DNA from: Pseudochelatococcus contaminans
GTDB lineage: Bacteria > Pseudomonadota > Alphaproteobacteria > Rhizobiales > Beijerinckiaceae
DNA length: 64,000 bases
Direction: 5' to 3'
Assembly: GCF_014195635.1 (NCBI RefSeq)
Contig: NZ_JACICC010000001.1
Location: 744,001-808,000, forward strand
Part shown: piece by piece, positions 44,442-53,436 of the stretch
Layout: each line of letters begins with the position of its first letter
Position numbering within the stretch: position 1 is the first letter of the stretch
Made by a program: the position numbers and the translations under genes
Notes under the pieces: model-generated
Told to the model about the DNA's origin: nothing
The model's input: the letters and a program-made list of their open reading frames with translations, nothing else
Database searches by the model: none

Positions 44442-45584
44442 TCAACCCTTGGTGACAGGCTGGCGCGTGGCACGCAGCGATGAGATCAGCGGATCGCCAA
44501 CATCAAGGTGGCCCTCAACCAGGTGCTTGGGTGTCAGAGCAAGCCAGTTGTTGAGCGAGATGTCTTTATATTCGCTTTTGTGGAAAATGTTCAGCACACG
44601 CACCGGCTCGTCGCCCGTATTCTCGATGTAGTGAGCGAGCGTCTTCGGAATATAGCCAACATCGCCAGCCACATAATCGAAGGTGCGAGCATTGTTGACA
44701 GCATCGAACACGGTTACGCGCGCTTTTCCGCTGATGTAATACTGCAGCTCGTCTGCATCGGGATGCCAGTGGATTTCACGCAGGCCACCCGGCTCCAGAT
44801 CAATGAATAGAGCTGCGAGTTCGGTAGCGGGGAACGTGCGCGAATCGACCACCTGGGTAGCGCCGCCCGGATAAGGAGTCGGTGCAATCTCGGAGGCGCG
44901 GAAAACGTATTTATCGGTAAACGTTACAGCACCCAGCTCCGCACGGACCTGCTCCAGCGGCGGCGGAACGGGCTGACGGAAGATGTACTTCTCTTCAGCC
45001 GGAATGCCGTTAAAGGCTTCGACGGGTACGCCAAAGTTCTTCGCCAGCACCTCACGCGGGGTGTGTGCGAACAGCTCGGTGACCAGAAGTGTCTGATTCT
45101 CGGAGAAGTTGCCGTCATTGAAAACGAGAACGAATTCAGTGCCTTCTTCGTCAAGGCCCTGAATGGCGTGCGGGAAACCTGCCGGGGCGAACCAGAGATC
45201 GCCCGGTCCCAGATCCTCAATCAGCGTCTGGCGCTGATCGTCAACCAAGTAGAAGCGGACCCGGCCCTTGAGGACATATGCCCATTCGCCTTCCTTGTGC
45301 CAGTGCAGCTCACGCACCACGCCGGCCGGCAGGCGCATGTTGACGATGGCCAGCTCTTCCAGGCTACCCAGCTCACGATGCGTGACCTCACGTGCCCAGC
45401 CGCCATCTTCAAGACGGTTGTGGGCAAGGGCGAAAGGAAACTTCAAGTTGGGAATGCCGCCATGATCCGTCTCCGGCGGAAGCAGAATATCGGGATTCTG
45501 CGCTTCAACCTCAGGGTTGCGGGGGCCGAGAACGTTCGCGCCCTTATCGCCGCGGATGGGTTGCTTCAGATCGATATCAGACAC
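44442..45584 (-). CDS. oxdC: Oxalate decarboxylase (bicupin)
   Basis: This 380-residue manganese enzyme converts oxalate into formate and CO2 and uses up a proton. Two cupin domains are present. The first metal site is H94, H96, E100 (RELHWHKEGEW) with H139 (GFPHAIQ); the second begins REIHWHPDADELQYY. The active-site lid reads S161-E162-N163-Q164-T165, matching the SENST lid of B. subtilis OxdC, whose E162 is the proton donor; oxalate oxidase variants lose this glutamate. There is no signal peptide, so the enzyme is cytoplasmic. The adjacent AEC carrier probably moves substrate or product. Confidence 0.93.
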   Translation of the reverse strand: MSDIDLKQPIRGDKGANVLGPRNPEVEAQNPDILLPPETDHGGIPNLKFPFALAHNRLEDGGWAREVTHRELGSLEELAIVNMRLPAGVVRELHWHKEGEWAYVLKGRVRFYLVDDQRQTLIEDLGPGDLWFAPAGFPHAIQGLDEEGTEFVLVFNDGNFSENQTLLVTELFAHTPREVLAKNFGVPVEAFNGIPAEEKYIFRQPVPPPLEQVRAELGAVTFTDKYVFRASEIAPTPYPGGATQVVDSRTFPATELAALFIDLEPGGLREIHWHPDADELQYYISGKARVTVFDAVNNARTFDYVAGDVGYIPKTLAHYIENTGDEPVRVLNIFHKSEYKDISLNNWLALTPKHLVEGHLDVGDPLISSLRATRQPVTKG

Positions 45585-45972
45585 TCTCAGTCTCCTTCAT
45601 CATAATTACTTGAATCAGCGCCAGGAAGTATAGGTATCCTCGCATCATGACGCTGATATTTCAACGGAAATAAGTCAAATATATAATATCCATATATTTG
45701 AATATGCGATATGTGTCTGCCGATTAATTCAATCTATCTCTTCCAACCTCAGTTGGAGTGCGCACAGTGATGATATTTAAAAGGTCATAACTTAAAATAG
45801 ATATATAAATTCTATTATAAAATTAGAAAGCTGTTTGATAAAAGTAATGTAAGTTCATTTAGTTTTTATTATAAGATGATGCATATATCTGTTGTATTGA
45901 TGTCAGAGGTTTCCAGCCTGTCAGGCTGTATGGACGGATTTTCACATGAGGAGTGCCCGGGTTTGCCCCTGA
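45585..45972. other. AT-rich upstream region of oxdC
   Basis: About 390 bases, very AT-rich (45660-45900), with no gene. It should contain the oxdC promoter, but the many A/T hexamers make a specific call unsafe. The right edge runs into the transposase remnant. Confidence 0.5.
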
Positions 45973-46245
45973 AGTCGATTCGGGGGCGACAGGAGCTACG
46001 CCAGCAAGGCTAACCGGCAGGCGGCGCGGTCACGCGGTATCATCCCCGTCATTCCGCGAAGGACGAACGAGAAGGACAAGCCGGGATTTTTCATAAAGGC
46101 CATCTACAAAGGCGCGCACGTATCGAGCAGGCAGTCGGAATGCTCAAGCGCTTCAAGCGTGTCGCCCTACGACGCGAGAAGACCAGACACAACTTCGCAT
46201 CCATCGCCGCGCTTGCAGCGGGGGTCGCCTGGGCCAAATCCGTCA
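45973..46245 (+). pseudogene. Decayed IS5-family transposase fragment
   Basis: Two adjacent frames read as the C-terminal part of an IS5-type DDE transposase. The first (from about 45973) gives GDRSYASKANRQAARSRG then IPVIPRRTNEKDKPGFF; the second (to about 46245) gives RIEQAVGMLKRFKRVALRR then EKTRHNFASIAALAAG and KSVST. A one-base deletion near 46111-46113 joins them, with the usual YKGR...ARIEQ junction broken. An in-frame stop precedes the fragment, the N-terminal half is absent, and no terminal inverted repeats or target duplication were found. It is a non-functional relic of an old insertion. Confidence 0.8.
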
Positions 46246-46399
46246 GCACTGTCCAGGAGCCTCTGACAAACCTTCGCCGGCGCAACCAGTATCGATTGCG
46301 TTCGGCCCCTTGCAGGATGGCCAAATGTATTCGACCATCCTCAATCCCAGGGTTTTATTGGAGGCCCCTGATCAGAGTCAGCACGCCTGCTTGTCATGT
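46246..46399. other. Spacer after the transposase relic
   Basis: About 150 bases between the relic and the stop of the membrane-protein gene on the minus strand. Transposase-frame translation continues without resemblance to the family. No terminator hairpin was seen. Confidence 0.4.
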
Positions 46400-46999
46400 T
46401 CAGGATGTCGCTGCTTCATATTCATTTTCGTCTTCGCTTTCGCTGGCGAATATATTGAGTTCGATAACTCCGAAGCAGACGATCCAAAGAAGTGCGTCGT
46501 ATAACTCCAGAAGAGCGTGGGCGCTTTGGTCCACGACGAGACCGTCATAAGCCCACCAGATTGCAACTCCGAAGAGGATCGCATAGAGAACTCCCTTCAC
46601 GAGATTGCGGATGCGCCATTCCAGCCCGCCGTACTCGCCCGGCACATGGACATCATATGAAATCGCCGCACAGACGCAGAGCCATGCGGAAGCATTGATG
46701 AAATCAGCCCATTGCTCCACCTGCCAGTAGCTCCAGGTGGCATAAATAGCAAAGGCGTAGCCCATGAATTGCAGTGTCCAGAGTATATATTTTTCGAGCG
46801 GAGAACTGTAATCCTCGTCTGAGGTTGAGGTCTCGTATTCGAAAGATCCAAGCAGGAGCATCCAACCAAGCGAGTCGATTGCTTCGTGCGGTTCGCCGAA
46901 AATCAGAAAAAGACCGATATTAAGGACCAGAAGGCCATAAACCACATATTTGAAAATCGTAAAGCGGAGTGATTGCGTCGGACTAGCTGACATGCTCAT
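46400..46999 (-). CDS. Conserved-type membrane protein of unknown function
   Basis: This protein of about 199 residues has five or six hydrophobic segments (FTIFKYVVYGLLVLNIGLFLIFG, WMLLLGSFEYETS, WTLQFMGYAFAIYATWSYWQ, DFINASAWLCVCAAISYDV, LVKGVLYAILFGVAIWWA and LYDALLWIVCFGVIELNIF), acidic loops (SDEDYSSPLEKY) and an acidic C-terminus. The pattern resembles small hypothetical membrane proteins I recall from other alphaproteobacteria, but no function is known. The start is uncertain: ATG 46999 and ATG 46993 begin with MSMSASPTQS; a longer frame to 47188 is possible but its start does not look natural. Confidence 0.65.
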   Translation of the reverse strand: MSMSASPTQSLRFTIFKYVVYGLLVLNIGLFLIFGEPHEAIDSLGWMLLLGSFEYETSTSDEDYSSPLEKYILWTLQFMGYAFAIYATWSYWQVEQWADFINASAWLCVCAAISYDVHVPGEYGGLEWRIRNLVKGVLYAILFGVAIWWAYDGLVVDQSAHALLELYDALLWIVCFGVIELNIFASESEDENEYEAATS

Positions 47000-47446
47000 G
47001 ACCGTTATTATCCATTGCGGCATCCAGAGCGCAACATACGTCGCTGTTATGCCGGGCCGATGACATTCCAGGAGCGTCATGGGGCAATGGAGCGGTAATG
47101 TGGTGCGCATGAGTTGGTCGTATGTCCGAGACAGCCAGTGACGATCACGTAAAAGAACGTAGGTGTGGAGGTCGTTATGCCCGTGCATAGCGCATTACAG
47201 CAGGCGCTGCCCCCAATGCGACAAGCTGGTGTTGCGAGGTTGTCGTGACGATTTAATTCTGGGGATTCCCAAAGCGGCGCACATCATGAGCACGATCGTC
47301 CGCGGCCATCGACATGATGAATTGCTCTTCCTCGGTGTGCGAAGAGGCTTTGTATGACGCGCGTCTGCGATTTGATAAAGGTGTTTTGGTTCGATATCGT
47401 GCTGACTTTAAACTCTCTGCGAAACAACCGGAACTTTGAATAAGTC
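47000..47446. other. Intergenic region, no gene seen
   Basis: About 450 bases between the divergent membrane-protein and hydrolase genes. Only short overlapping frames without ribosome sites occur. No hairpin or promoter of note was recognised, although both genes must be transcribed from here. Confidence 0.45.
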
Positions 47447-48481
47447 ATGCCAGAATGGGTTATATGGTCCGGCGTGTTTTTGGCCGGTGCTGTGGCGATC
47501 TACCTGTTGCTCGCTCTGGCGCTGATTGCGATCTCGCAACCCAAGACTTCGCATCCGACGGGCGAGGGCATTGATTTCAATTCAGCGATAGCGGCGGATT
47601 ATGCCGATATGCCGACATTGAAAACGGTTCCGGCGAGAGACGGAGAGGGACTACGCTACAGAATTTATGGCGACGCGGCTGCGGCCCGCAGGCTGGTTGT
47701 GCTCATTCACGGTTCAGGCTGGCACGGCATGCAGTTCCATACGATGGCGCGTTGGCTCGCCGTGGAAGCGACTGCACTCGTCGTTGTGCCGGATCTGCGC
47801 GGCCATGGCGATAGTCCCCGGCGGCGGGGTGACATCGACTATATCGGTCAGTTGGAAGATGATCTCGCTGACCTGATCGAATCGATGGTCAAGCGTGTGG
47901 CGGGGCTCCCCGTCATCGTGGGCGGTCACTCTTCCGGCGGCGGGCTGGCGGTTCGTTTTGCCGGAGGCGATCATACAGGCAAGGTGGATGGCTATGTTCT
48001 GCTGGCTCCATTTCTGAAATACAATGCGCCAACCGTCAGGCGTGGTTTACAGTCATGGGCATCCGCTGCGATACCTCGCATCATCGGGCTGTCCATGCTC
48101 AACGCTGTCGGGATTACTGCTTTCAATCATTTACCCGTCATCGCGTTTGCTATGCCGCGGCAAGTGCTGGAGGGTCCCTATGGCGCGACGGTTACCGGGC
48201 GATACTCCTATCGGCTGAACACGTCCTTTGCGCCGCGTTCCGACTATCGGCGCGATCTCGCCTGCATCCGAAAGCCCCTGTTCGTGGTTGCGGGGGATGC
48301 CGATGAGGCGTTCGACGCCGCCCGATACGAACCGCTGATCGCCGCGCAGACCGCCACCGGCGAATATGCCGTGGTTCCTGGCGTAAATCATATTGAACTG
48401 CTGGCGGATCAGGCGACGTTGGTGCTGATCCGGGACTGGATCGACCGTCACTTTCCGATTTCAGCGAAAGAACAGCGGTGA
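47447..48481 (+). CDS. Membrane-anchored alpha/beta hydrolase (serine esterase/lipase type)
   Basis: This 344-residue protein has an N-terminal membrane helix (VIWSGVFLAGAVAIYLLLALALIAI) acting as an anchor. The alpha/beta hydrolase core follows: oxyanion strand RRLVVLIHGSGWHG, VVVPDLRGHGDSPRRRGDIDY and the nucleophile elbow GGHSSGGG with S162. An acidic residue lies in AGDADEAFDAARY and the catalytic histidine in GVNHIELL. The likely activity is lipid or ester hydrolysis (monoglyceride-lipase-like), with unknown substrate. It converges directly with a second hydrolase gene (stops one base apart). Confidence 0.82.
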   Translation: MPEWVIWSGVFLAGAVAIYLLLALALIAISQPKTSHPTGEGIDFNSAIAADYADMPTLKTVPARDGEGLRYRIYGDAAAARRLVVLIHGSGWHGMQFHTMARWLAVEATALVVVPDLRGHGDSPRRRGDIDYIGQLEDDLADLIESMVKRVAGLPVIVGGHSSGGGLAVRFAGGDHTGKVDGYVLLAPFLKYNAPTVRRGLQSWASAAIPRIIGLSMLNAVGITAFNHLPVIAFAMPRQVLEGPYGATVTGRYSYRLNTSFAPRSDYRRDLACIRKPLFVVAGDADEAFDAARYEPLIAAQTATGEYAVVPGVNHIELLADQATLVLIRDWIDRHFPISAKEQR

Positions 48482-49271
48482 TTACCACTGCATGATGCGC
48501 CGGAAAGCCTCATCCATGGTGAGTTCAGGAATGAAACGCCCATCGCGCAGGTAGGAAAGCGTTTGCGCAATCGCCAGCGGGTTGTTCATGATGAAGGTAT
48601 GGCTGGCGTGCAGGACGATGTGATCGCGCATGCCTTCGAGTTTCGTGCTGTCGACGGACACCTTGCCGTCATTCGGGCCGTGGAAGAACATTGATGTCAG
48701 CGGGTTTAGCGACACGTCGCCGGCGATGATGCCGACATCGAAATGCGCCGGGCCGAGGCGGTTTGGAATACTCTCCGGGTCTGTGCCGAGTTCCAGGCCA
48801 GCCGGCCCGTTCATGGTGCCGAACAGCGATAGATCCTTGAACGCGTCGACGAGTTCGGAGCCGTGGTTGGGCGGCGCCAGCATGATGACCCGCCCCAATC
48901 GTCGCGGCATGTCGGTCTCTGTCGATTCAGTGCCGGTTGCGAGGTCCGTCCGTCCGGCGAGCCAGCCGCGCACCAGAATGCCGCCCATGGAATGAGTAAC
49001 AAAATGCACCGTCTTTGCGGGGCCGCAGGACGCGATGGAATCGCTGACATAAGCCAGCAGATCCTCGATCGATGCCTCGGTGGAGGGATAGGTCTTGTTG
49101 ACGACAGTATAATCGAAGGCGTGTAGAACCTCTTCCATCAACGTGAATGAAGCCTGAGTGCGCGCCAGCCCGTGCAGCATGACGATGCAATCGCCGGCAG
49201 CCGATACAGGTCCCGCGGGTGGCGGCGGCCGGAATCGCGATGAGAAAGGGCAAAACCAGCAGGCGCTTCAT
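48482..49271 (-). pseudogene. Secreted alpha/beta hydrolase gene, apparently frameshifted near the signal peptide
   Basis: The main frame (49180 to 48482) has a lipase-like core: [28 protein letters not shown] with the nucleophile serine in [19 protein letters not shown] and a late HTFIMNN. It starts in the middle of the oxyanion strand. A signal peptide ([17 protein letters not shown], from ATG 49271) lies just upstream in another frame. Dropping a single base near 49215-49230 joins them into MKRLL...[17 protein letters not shown], a normal exported hydrolase. Either the gene is inactivated or the base is a sequencing error. Upstream of the shift the reading is clearly signal-peptide-like. 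Confidence 0.7.
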
Positions 49272-49554
49272 GCGGCGGATTCCAGAAGTTATCATGCGGA
49301 TACTGGTGTTGTAGTGCGCATGAGCCGTTTCAATCGGTTATTGAAGCCAATATGCTTACTTTGCAGGCAGAGGATTGCCGTTCTCCATTTTAGGAATAAT
49401 ACAAAATTTATGAATTTTGCACGATGAATCGGCTTTAGGTTAATATGTTGTGAGAAAAGATTTGCCAGATGTCACGGTTTCAATAAAAAGTCCTGTTATC
49501 GTCCTTAGATAGTATATATCGTCCGGCGAGATAATCAATGAAGGGCAGCCGAGT

Positions 49555-50922
49555 ATGAGCACACTCTCCATCCATTATGACCGGGTGCTGTCAATCGTGG
49601 GGGAGGTTGTGCGTATTGCGCTGCCTTCGCGCGCGCCGGGTGTGGTGGAGGATGATCCGGACGGCCCGCGCTATGGCGATCTTGCCATCGTCAGCGAAGG
49701 CGAAGGTGATATCGGAGTCACCGGCCGGCTGGCGCAGGTGGTGCGGCTTGGTGCCGGCGAGGTGTCGCTGCAGGTGTTCGGCGGCACGCAGGGCCTGTCG
49801 ACCCGGTCCAGAGCCCAGTTTCTCGGCCACCCGCCGCGCGTGGCCTTTTCCGGCAACATTCTGGGCCGCGTGTTTTCCGGTGACGGTAGCGTCTCCGATG
49901 GCGGGCCGGCGCTGGATTACGATCCGCAGGTGGAAATAGGCGGTCCTTCGGTGAACCCGGTGCGGCGCGCGCTGGCTTCACGTATGATCCGCACCAATGT
50001 TCCGATGATCGACGTGTTCAATTGTCTGGTGGAAAGCCAGAAGATCCCGATTTTTGCCCGCGCCGGCGAGCCCTACGATCCGCTGCTGGCGCGGATCGGT
50101 GTGCAGGCGGATGCCGACATCGTGGTGTTCGGCGGGCTTGGGCTGACGTTCGACGATTACTGGCGCTTCCGCTCGACATTCGAGGACGCAGGGGTTTTCT
50201 CGCGCACGGTGATGTTCGTCAACCAGGCCGCCGATCCGCCGCTGGAGCGGTTGCTGGTGCCGGACATGGCGCTGGCGGTGGCTGAGAAATTCGCCATTGA
50301 GGAAAAGAAGCGCGTCCTCGTGTTGCTCACCGACATGACCGCCTTCGCGGATGCGCTCAGGGAAGTGGGCGTCGCCATGGAGCGGGTGCCCTCCAACCGG
50401 GGGTATCTGGGCGATCTTTATTCGCAATTGGCGCGCCGCTATGAAAAGGCCACGGTGTTCCACGGCGCGGGTTCTGTCACGATCCTGACGGTGACGACCA
50501 TGCCGGGCGGCGATGTCACCCATCCGGTGCCCGATAACACGGGCTACATCACGGAAGGTCAGTTTTACCTGCGCGACGGGCTGATCGACCCGTTCGGCTC
50601 GCTGTCGCGCCTCAAGCAGCACGTCATCGGCAAGGAGACACGCGAGGATCATTCGGCGGTGATGAACACCATGATCCGTCTTTATGCCGGCGCGCGCGAG
50701 GCGGATCGCAAGAAGGCCATGGCCTTCGACCTCTCGGATTATGACGAGCGGCTTGTGCGGTTCGGCGAGGCGTTCAAGGAACGCTTCATGGATATCGCGG
50801 TATCGATTCCGCTGGAAGAGGCGCTCGACCTTGGCTGGGCTACCATGGCGGAGAATTTTTCGCCGGAAGAGTTGCTCATTCGCCAGAACCTGCTCGACAA
50901 ATATTACCCGCATCCGGCTTGA
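49555..50922 (+). CDS. atpB: V/A-type ATPase subunit B
   Basis: This 455-residue non-catalytic nucleotide-binding subunit alternates with subunit A in the cytoplasmic V1/A1 head. Diagnostic segments are ILGRVFSGDGSVSDGGPAL, NPVRRALASRMIRTNVPMIDVFNCLVESQKIPIF, VLLTDMTAFADALREVG, NRGYLGDLYSQLARRYE and VTTMPGGDVTHPVPDNTGYITEGQFYL. The P-loop is lost, as is normal for B. Unlike most operons, B comes first. The usual GQKLPIFSGSGLPHN stretch is changed to SQKIPIFARAGEPYD, typical of a divergent bacterial branch. Subunit D follows after ten bases. Confidence 0.95.
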   Translation: MSTLSIHYDRVLSIVGEVVRIALPSRAPGVVEDDPDGPRYGDLAIVSEGEGDIGVTGRLAQVVRLGAGEVSLQVFGGTQGLSTRSRAQFLGHPPRVAFSGNILGRVFSGDGSVSDGGPALDYDPQVEIGGPSVNPVRRALASRMIRTNVPMIDVFNCLVESQKIPIFARAGEPYDPLLARIGVQADADIVVFGGLGLTFDDYWRFRSTFEDAGVFSRTVMFVNQAADPPLERLLVPDMALAVAEKFAIEEKKRVLVLLTDMTAFADALREVGVAMERVPSNRGYLGDLYSQLARRYEKATVFHGAGSVTILTVTTMPGGDVTHPVPDNTGYITEGQFYLRDGLIDPFGSLSRLKQHVIGKETREDHSAVMNTMIRLYAGAREADRKKAMAFDLSDYDERLVRFGEAFKERFMDIAVSIPLEEALDLGWATMAENFSPEELLIRQNLLDKYYPHPA

Positions 50923-50932
50923 AGGGGCGACG

Positions 50933-51577
50933 ATGAGCCAGATCCCCCTGAGCAAAGCGCAGCTTGCGCGCGAAAAAGACAGCCTCGCCGCCAGCAAGCG
51001 TTTTCTTCCGGCGCTCGATCTCAAGCGCCAGCAACTGATGGCGGAGCGCAACAAAGCCCGCATCGCAGCAGCGCGGGCGCGTCAGGCTTATGATGAGGCG
51101 GTGAAGGAGGCTGGTGCAGCAGTGCCCATGCTCGCGGACCGGCGCATCAAGCTCAAGAAGCTGGTGAAGGTCGATTCCGTCCGCATCGGCGAAATGAACA
51201 TCGCCGGTGTGCGTGTGCCGGTGGTGGAAGATATCGTCATCACGGCACGCCCTTATGGCTTCTTCGTTCGCCCGCACTGGGTGGATGAGGTGGTGCGCAG
51301 ACTGACGATAGCCGCGCGGCTGCGCATCGAGGCGGAAACGGCGGAGCGGGCCATCGCGCTGCTGGACCGCGCCGTGACGCGCACGACCCAGCGCGTGAAC
51401 CTGTTCGACAAGATACTGATTCCGCAGGCGGAGAAGAATATCCGCCGCATCATGGTGGCGATTGGCGATACCGAACGCGCGGCGGTTGTCGGCGCGAAAA
51501 TGGCCAAGCGCAAGCGTGAGCAGGAAGTGGTGTCGTCGGCGGGCAAGGTGGCGGGGACAGCGGGAGGTGACGCATGA
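50933..51577 (+). CDS. atpD: V/A-type ATPase subunit D
   Basis: This 214-residue subunit forms the central rotor shaft linking the head to the membrane ring. It is mostly alpha-helical with long heptad-rich ends: LSKAQLAREKDSLAASKRFLPALDLKRQQLM at the N-terminus and RTTQRVNLFDKILIP then EKNIRRIMVAIGDTERAAVVGAKMAKRK at the C-terminus, the family signature. ATG 50933 follows GAAGGGGCG. The stop overlaps the subunit I start (ATGA). The central globular part (residues about 70-115) is short, as in bacterial forms. Confidence 0.94.
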   Translation: MSQIPLSKAQLAREKDSLAASKRFLPALDLKRQQLMAERNKARIAAARARQAYDEAVKEAGAAVPMLADRRIKLKKLVKVDSVRIGEMNIAGVRVPVVEDIVITARPYGFFVRPHWVDEVVRRLTIAARLRIEAETAERAIALLDRAVTRTTQRVNLFDKILIPQAEKNIRRIMVAIGDTERAAVVGAKMAKRKREQEVVSSAGKVAGTAGGDA

Positions 51578-53424
51578 CCATCGTGCCCATGCGCCGCATC
51601 ACCCTGTGCGGGCTGATCGGCGAAAAGGAAGCCGTTCTTTCCGGCCTTCAGGATCTGGGATGCGTTCATCTCATTCCGCTCAGCGCGCCGGGTGCGCTCA
51701 CCACGGATAACCCGGTGCTGCGCCGGCGCACGGAAACGGCTTTCCGGCATCTGGAAGAAGCGCCCTACAAATTACGGCCCTTGCGCCCCTCGACAGAGTT
51801 CGATCAGGCCGAGGTCGTGGACGAGATCATCGCGAACCGCGCCCGTCTCAACCAGTTGCGCGAGCGTGTTGACGCACTGGAGCAGCGCATCGATACGCTG
51901 GAGCGCTGGGGCGATTTCAAGCTGCCGCCTATCGATGACCTACGTGGCCAGCGGCTGTGGTTCTATGTGCTGCCGATCAGCGAACGGATCGCTCTCGACG
52001 CGGTGGAGTTGCCCTGGCAGATCGTCGGCCGCGGGTCGACGTCGCTTTATGTAGCCATTATCTCGCCGGATGAGCCGCCTGCCGACATTCTGCCGGTCCC
52101 CCGCAGCCGTACCGGCGCGTTACCATTGAGCGATCTGCAGGAAGCGCTTGAGGATACGCGGGACGACATCGAGCAAGCGGAGGTGCGCCGTACGGAACTG
52201 ACGCGCTGGCTTTTGCCGCTCGGTCTGCGCCTCGCAGATGCCGCCGACACCGATGAGCGGCGTGCCGTTGCGGAGCAGACGCTCGACGATGATCGCGTGT
52301 TTGCGCTTCAGGGCTGGGCTCCGGAGGGGGCCACGCAAGACCTCGAAACCTTCGCGCGCGATCACGGACTGGCGCTTGTCGTGGAGGAGCCCTCCGCGAT
52401 CGATCAGCCGCCGACCCTGCTGAACCCGCACGAACGCGTGGCCAGCGGCGCGGACCTGACACGCTTTTACACCAGTCCGGGCTATCGCAGCTGGGACCCC
52501 AGCCTCGTGGTGTTCGTGTCATTCAGCTTCTTCTTCGCCATGATTCTGGCGGATGCCGGTTATGCGGCCATTATTGCGCTGTTCGTTGTGCTGTTCTGGG
52601 GCAAGCTGGGCAAAAGCCCGGCAACGCGCCGCGCGCGCGTGCTGCTGGTGGCGCTGTCTTCGGTGGCGATATTCTACGGCGTGTTGGCGGGATCGTATTT
52701 CGGGCTGAAATTGCCGGAAGGCAGCTTCCTGTCCCGCTTCGCCATCATCGATGTCCATGATTTCGATGTCATGATGAAGCTGTCGGTCGGCATCGGCGTC
52801 ATCCATCTCAGCATCGGCCTTGGGGCGAACGCGTGGGTTTACCGGCACGTCAACGCGATCAATGGCGGCATTGTCATCAGCGGCAAATCGTTGACGTCGA
52901 TCGGCTGGATCGTATCGATCTGGGCCGGATTCCTCATGTGGCTCGGCGACGGCGAGACGCTGGCCACCGGCCTGACATCGCTTCTGTTGTTCGGCGGCCT
53001 TGCGGCTGTGGTGCTTGGCGGCGCGACGGCGCAGCCGGGGGCGGGTTTCGGCGAGCGCGCGGTCAAGGGCGCAATGGCGTTGACCGGCATCACCAAGATC
53101 TTCGGCGATATCCTGAGCTATCTGCGCCTGTTCGCGCTCGGCCTCGCCAGCGCATCGCTCGCAGCGACATTCAACTCGCTGGCGGCAGACATTCGCGGCG
53201 AAGGTCCGGCGATTTACGTGCTGCTGTCCATCCTTGTGCTGCTGCTGGGGCATGGCGTCAATTTCGGGCTCGGCATCATGAGCGGTGTGGTGCACGGGCT
53301 GCGGCTTAATTTCATCGAGTTTTTCGGCTGGGGGTTGAGCGAAGAAGGCTACCCCTTCCGGGCATTCGCCAGACGCGCGGCACAACCGGCGCCGACCGGG
53401 AAGCAGCCGGCACACGCCAAATGA
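51574..53424 (+). CDS. atpI: V/A-type ATPase subunit I (a-subunit, ion channel stator)
   Basis: This 616-residue protein has a cytoplasmic N-terminal half of about 300 residues with coiled-coil segments (NRARLNQLRERVDALEQRIDTLE) that connects to the peripheral stalk, and a C-terminal half with about seven helices starting at FVSFSFFFAMILADAGYA. The essential membrane arginine that faces the rotor ring is R518 in DILSYLRLFALGLA. The final segment HGVNFGLGIMSGVVHGLRLNFIEFFGW is also typical. It overlaps the subunit D stop by four bases and precedes the ring subunit K by 12 bases. Confidence 0.95.
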   Translation: MTIVPMRRITLCGLIGEKEAVLSGLQDLGCVHLIPLSAPGALTTDNPVLRRRTETAFRHLEEAPYKLRPLRPSTEFDQAEVVDEIIANRARLNQLRERVDALEQRIDTLERWGDFKLPPIDDLRGQRLWFYVLPISERIALDAVELPWQIVGRGSTSLYVAIISPDEPPADILPVPRSRTGALPLSDLQEALEDTRDDIEQAEVRRTELTRWLLPLGLRLADAADTDERRAVAEQTLDDDRVFALQGWAPEGATQDLETFARDHGLALVVEEPSAIDQPPTLLNPHERVASGADLTRFYTSPGYRSWDPSLVVFVSFSFFFAMILADAGYAAIIALFVVLFWGKLGKSPATRRARVLLVALSSVAIFYGVLAGSYFGLKLPEGSFLSRFAIIDVHDFDVMMKLSVGIGVIHLSIGLGANAWVYRHVNAINGGIVISGKSLTSIGWIVSIWAGFLMWLGDGETLATGLTSLLLFGGLAAVVLGGATAQPGAGFGERAVKGAMALTGITKIFGDILSYLRLFALGLASASLAATFNSLAADIRGEGPAIYVLLSILVLLLGHGVNFGLGIMSGVVHGLRLNFIEFFGWGLSEEGYPFRAFARRAAQPAPTGKQPAHAK

Positions 53425-53436
53425 AAGAGGCAATTC

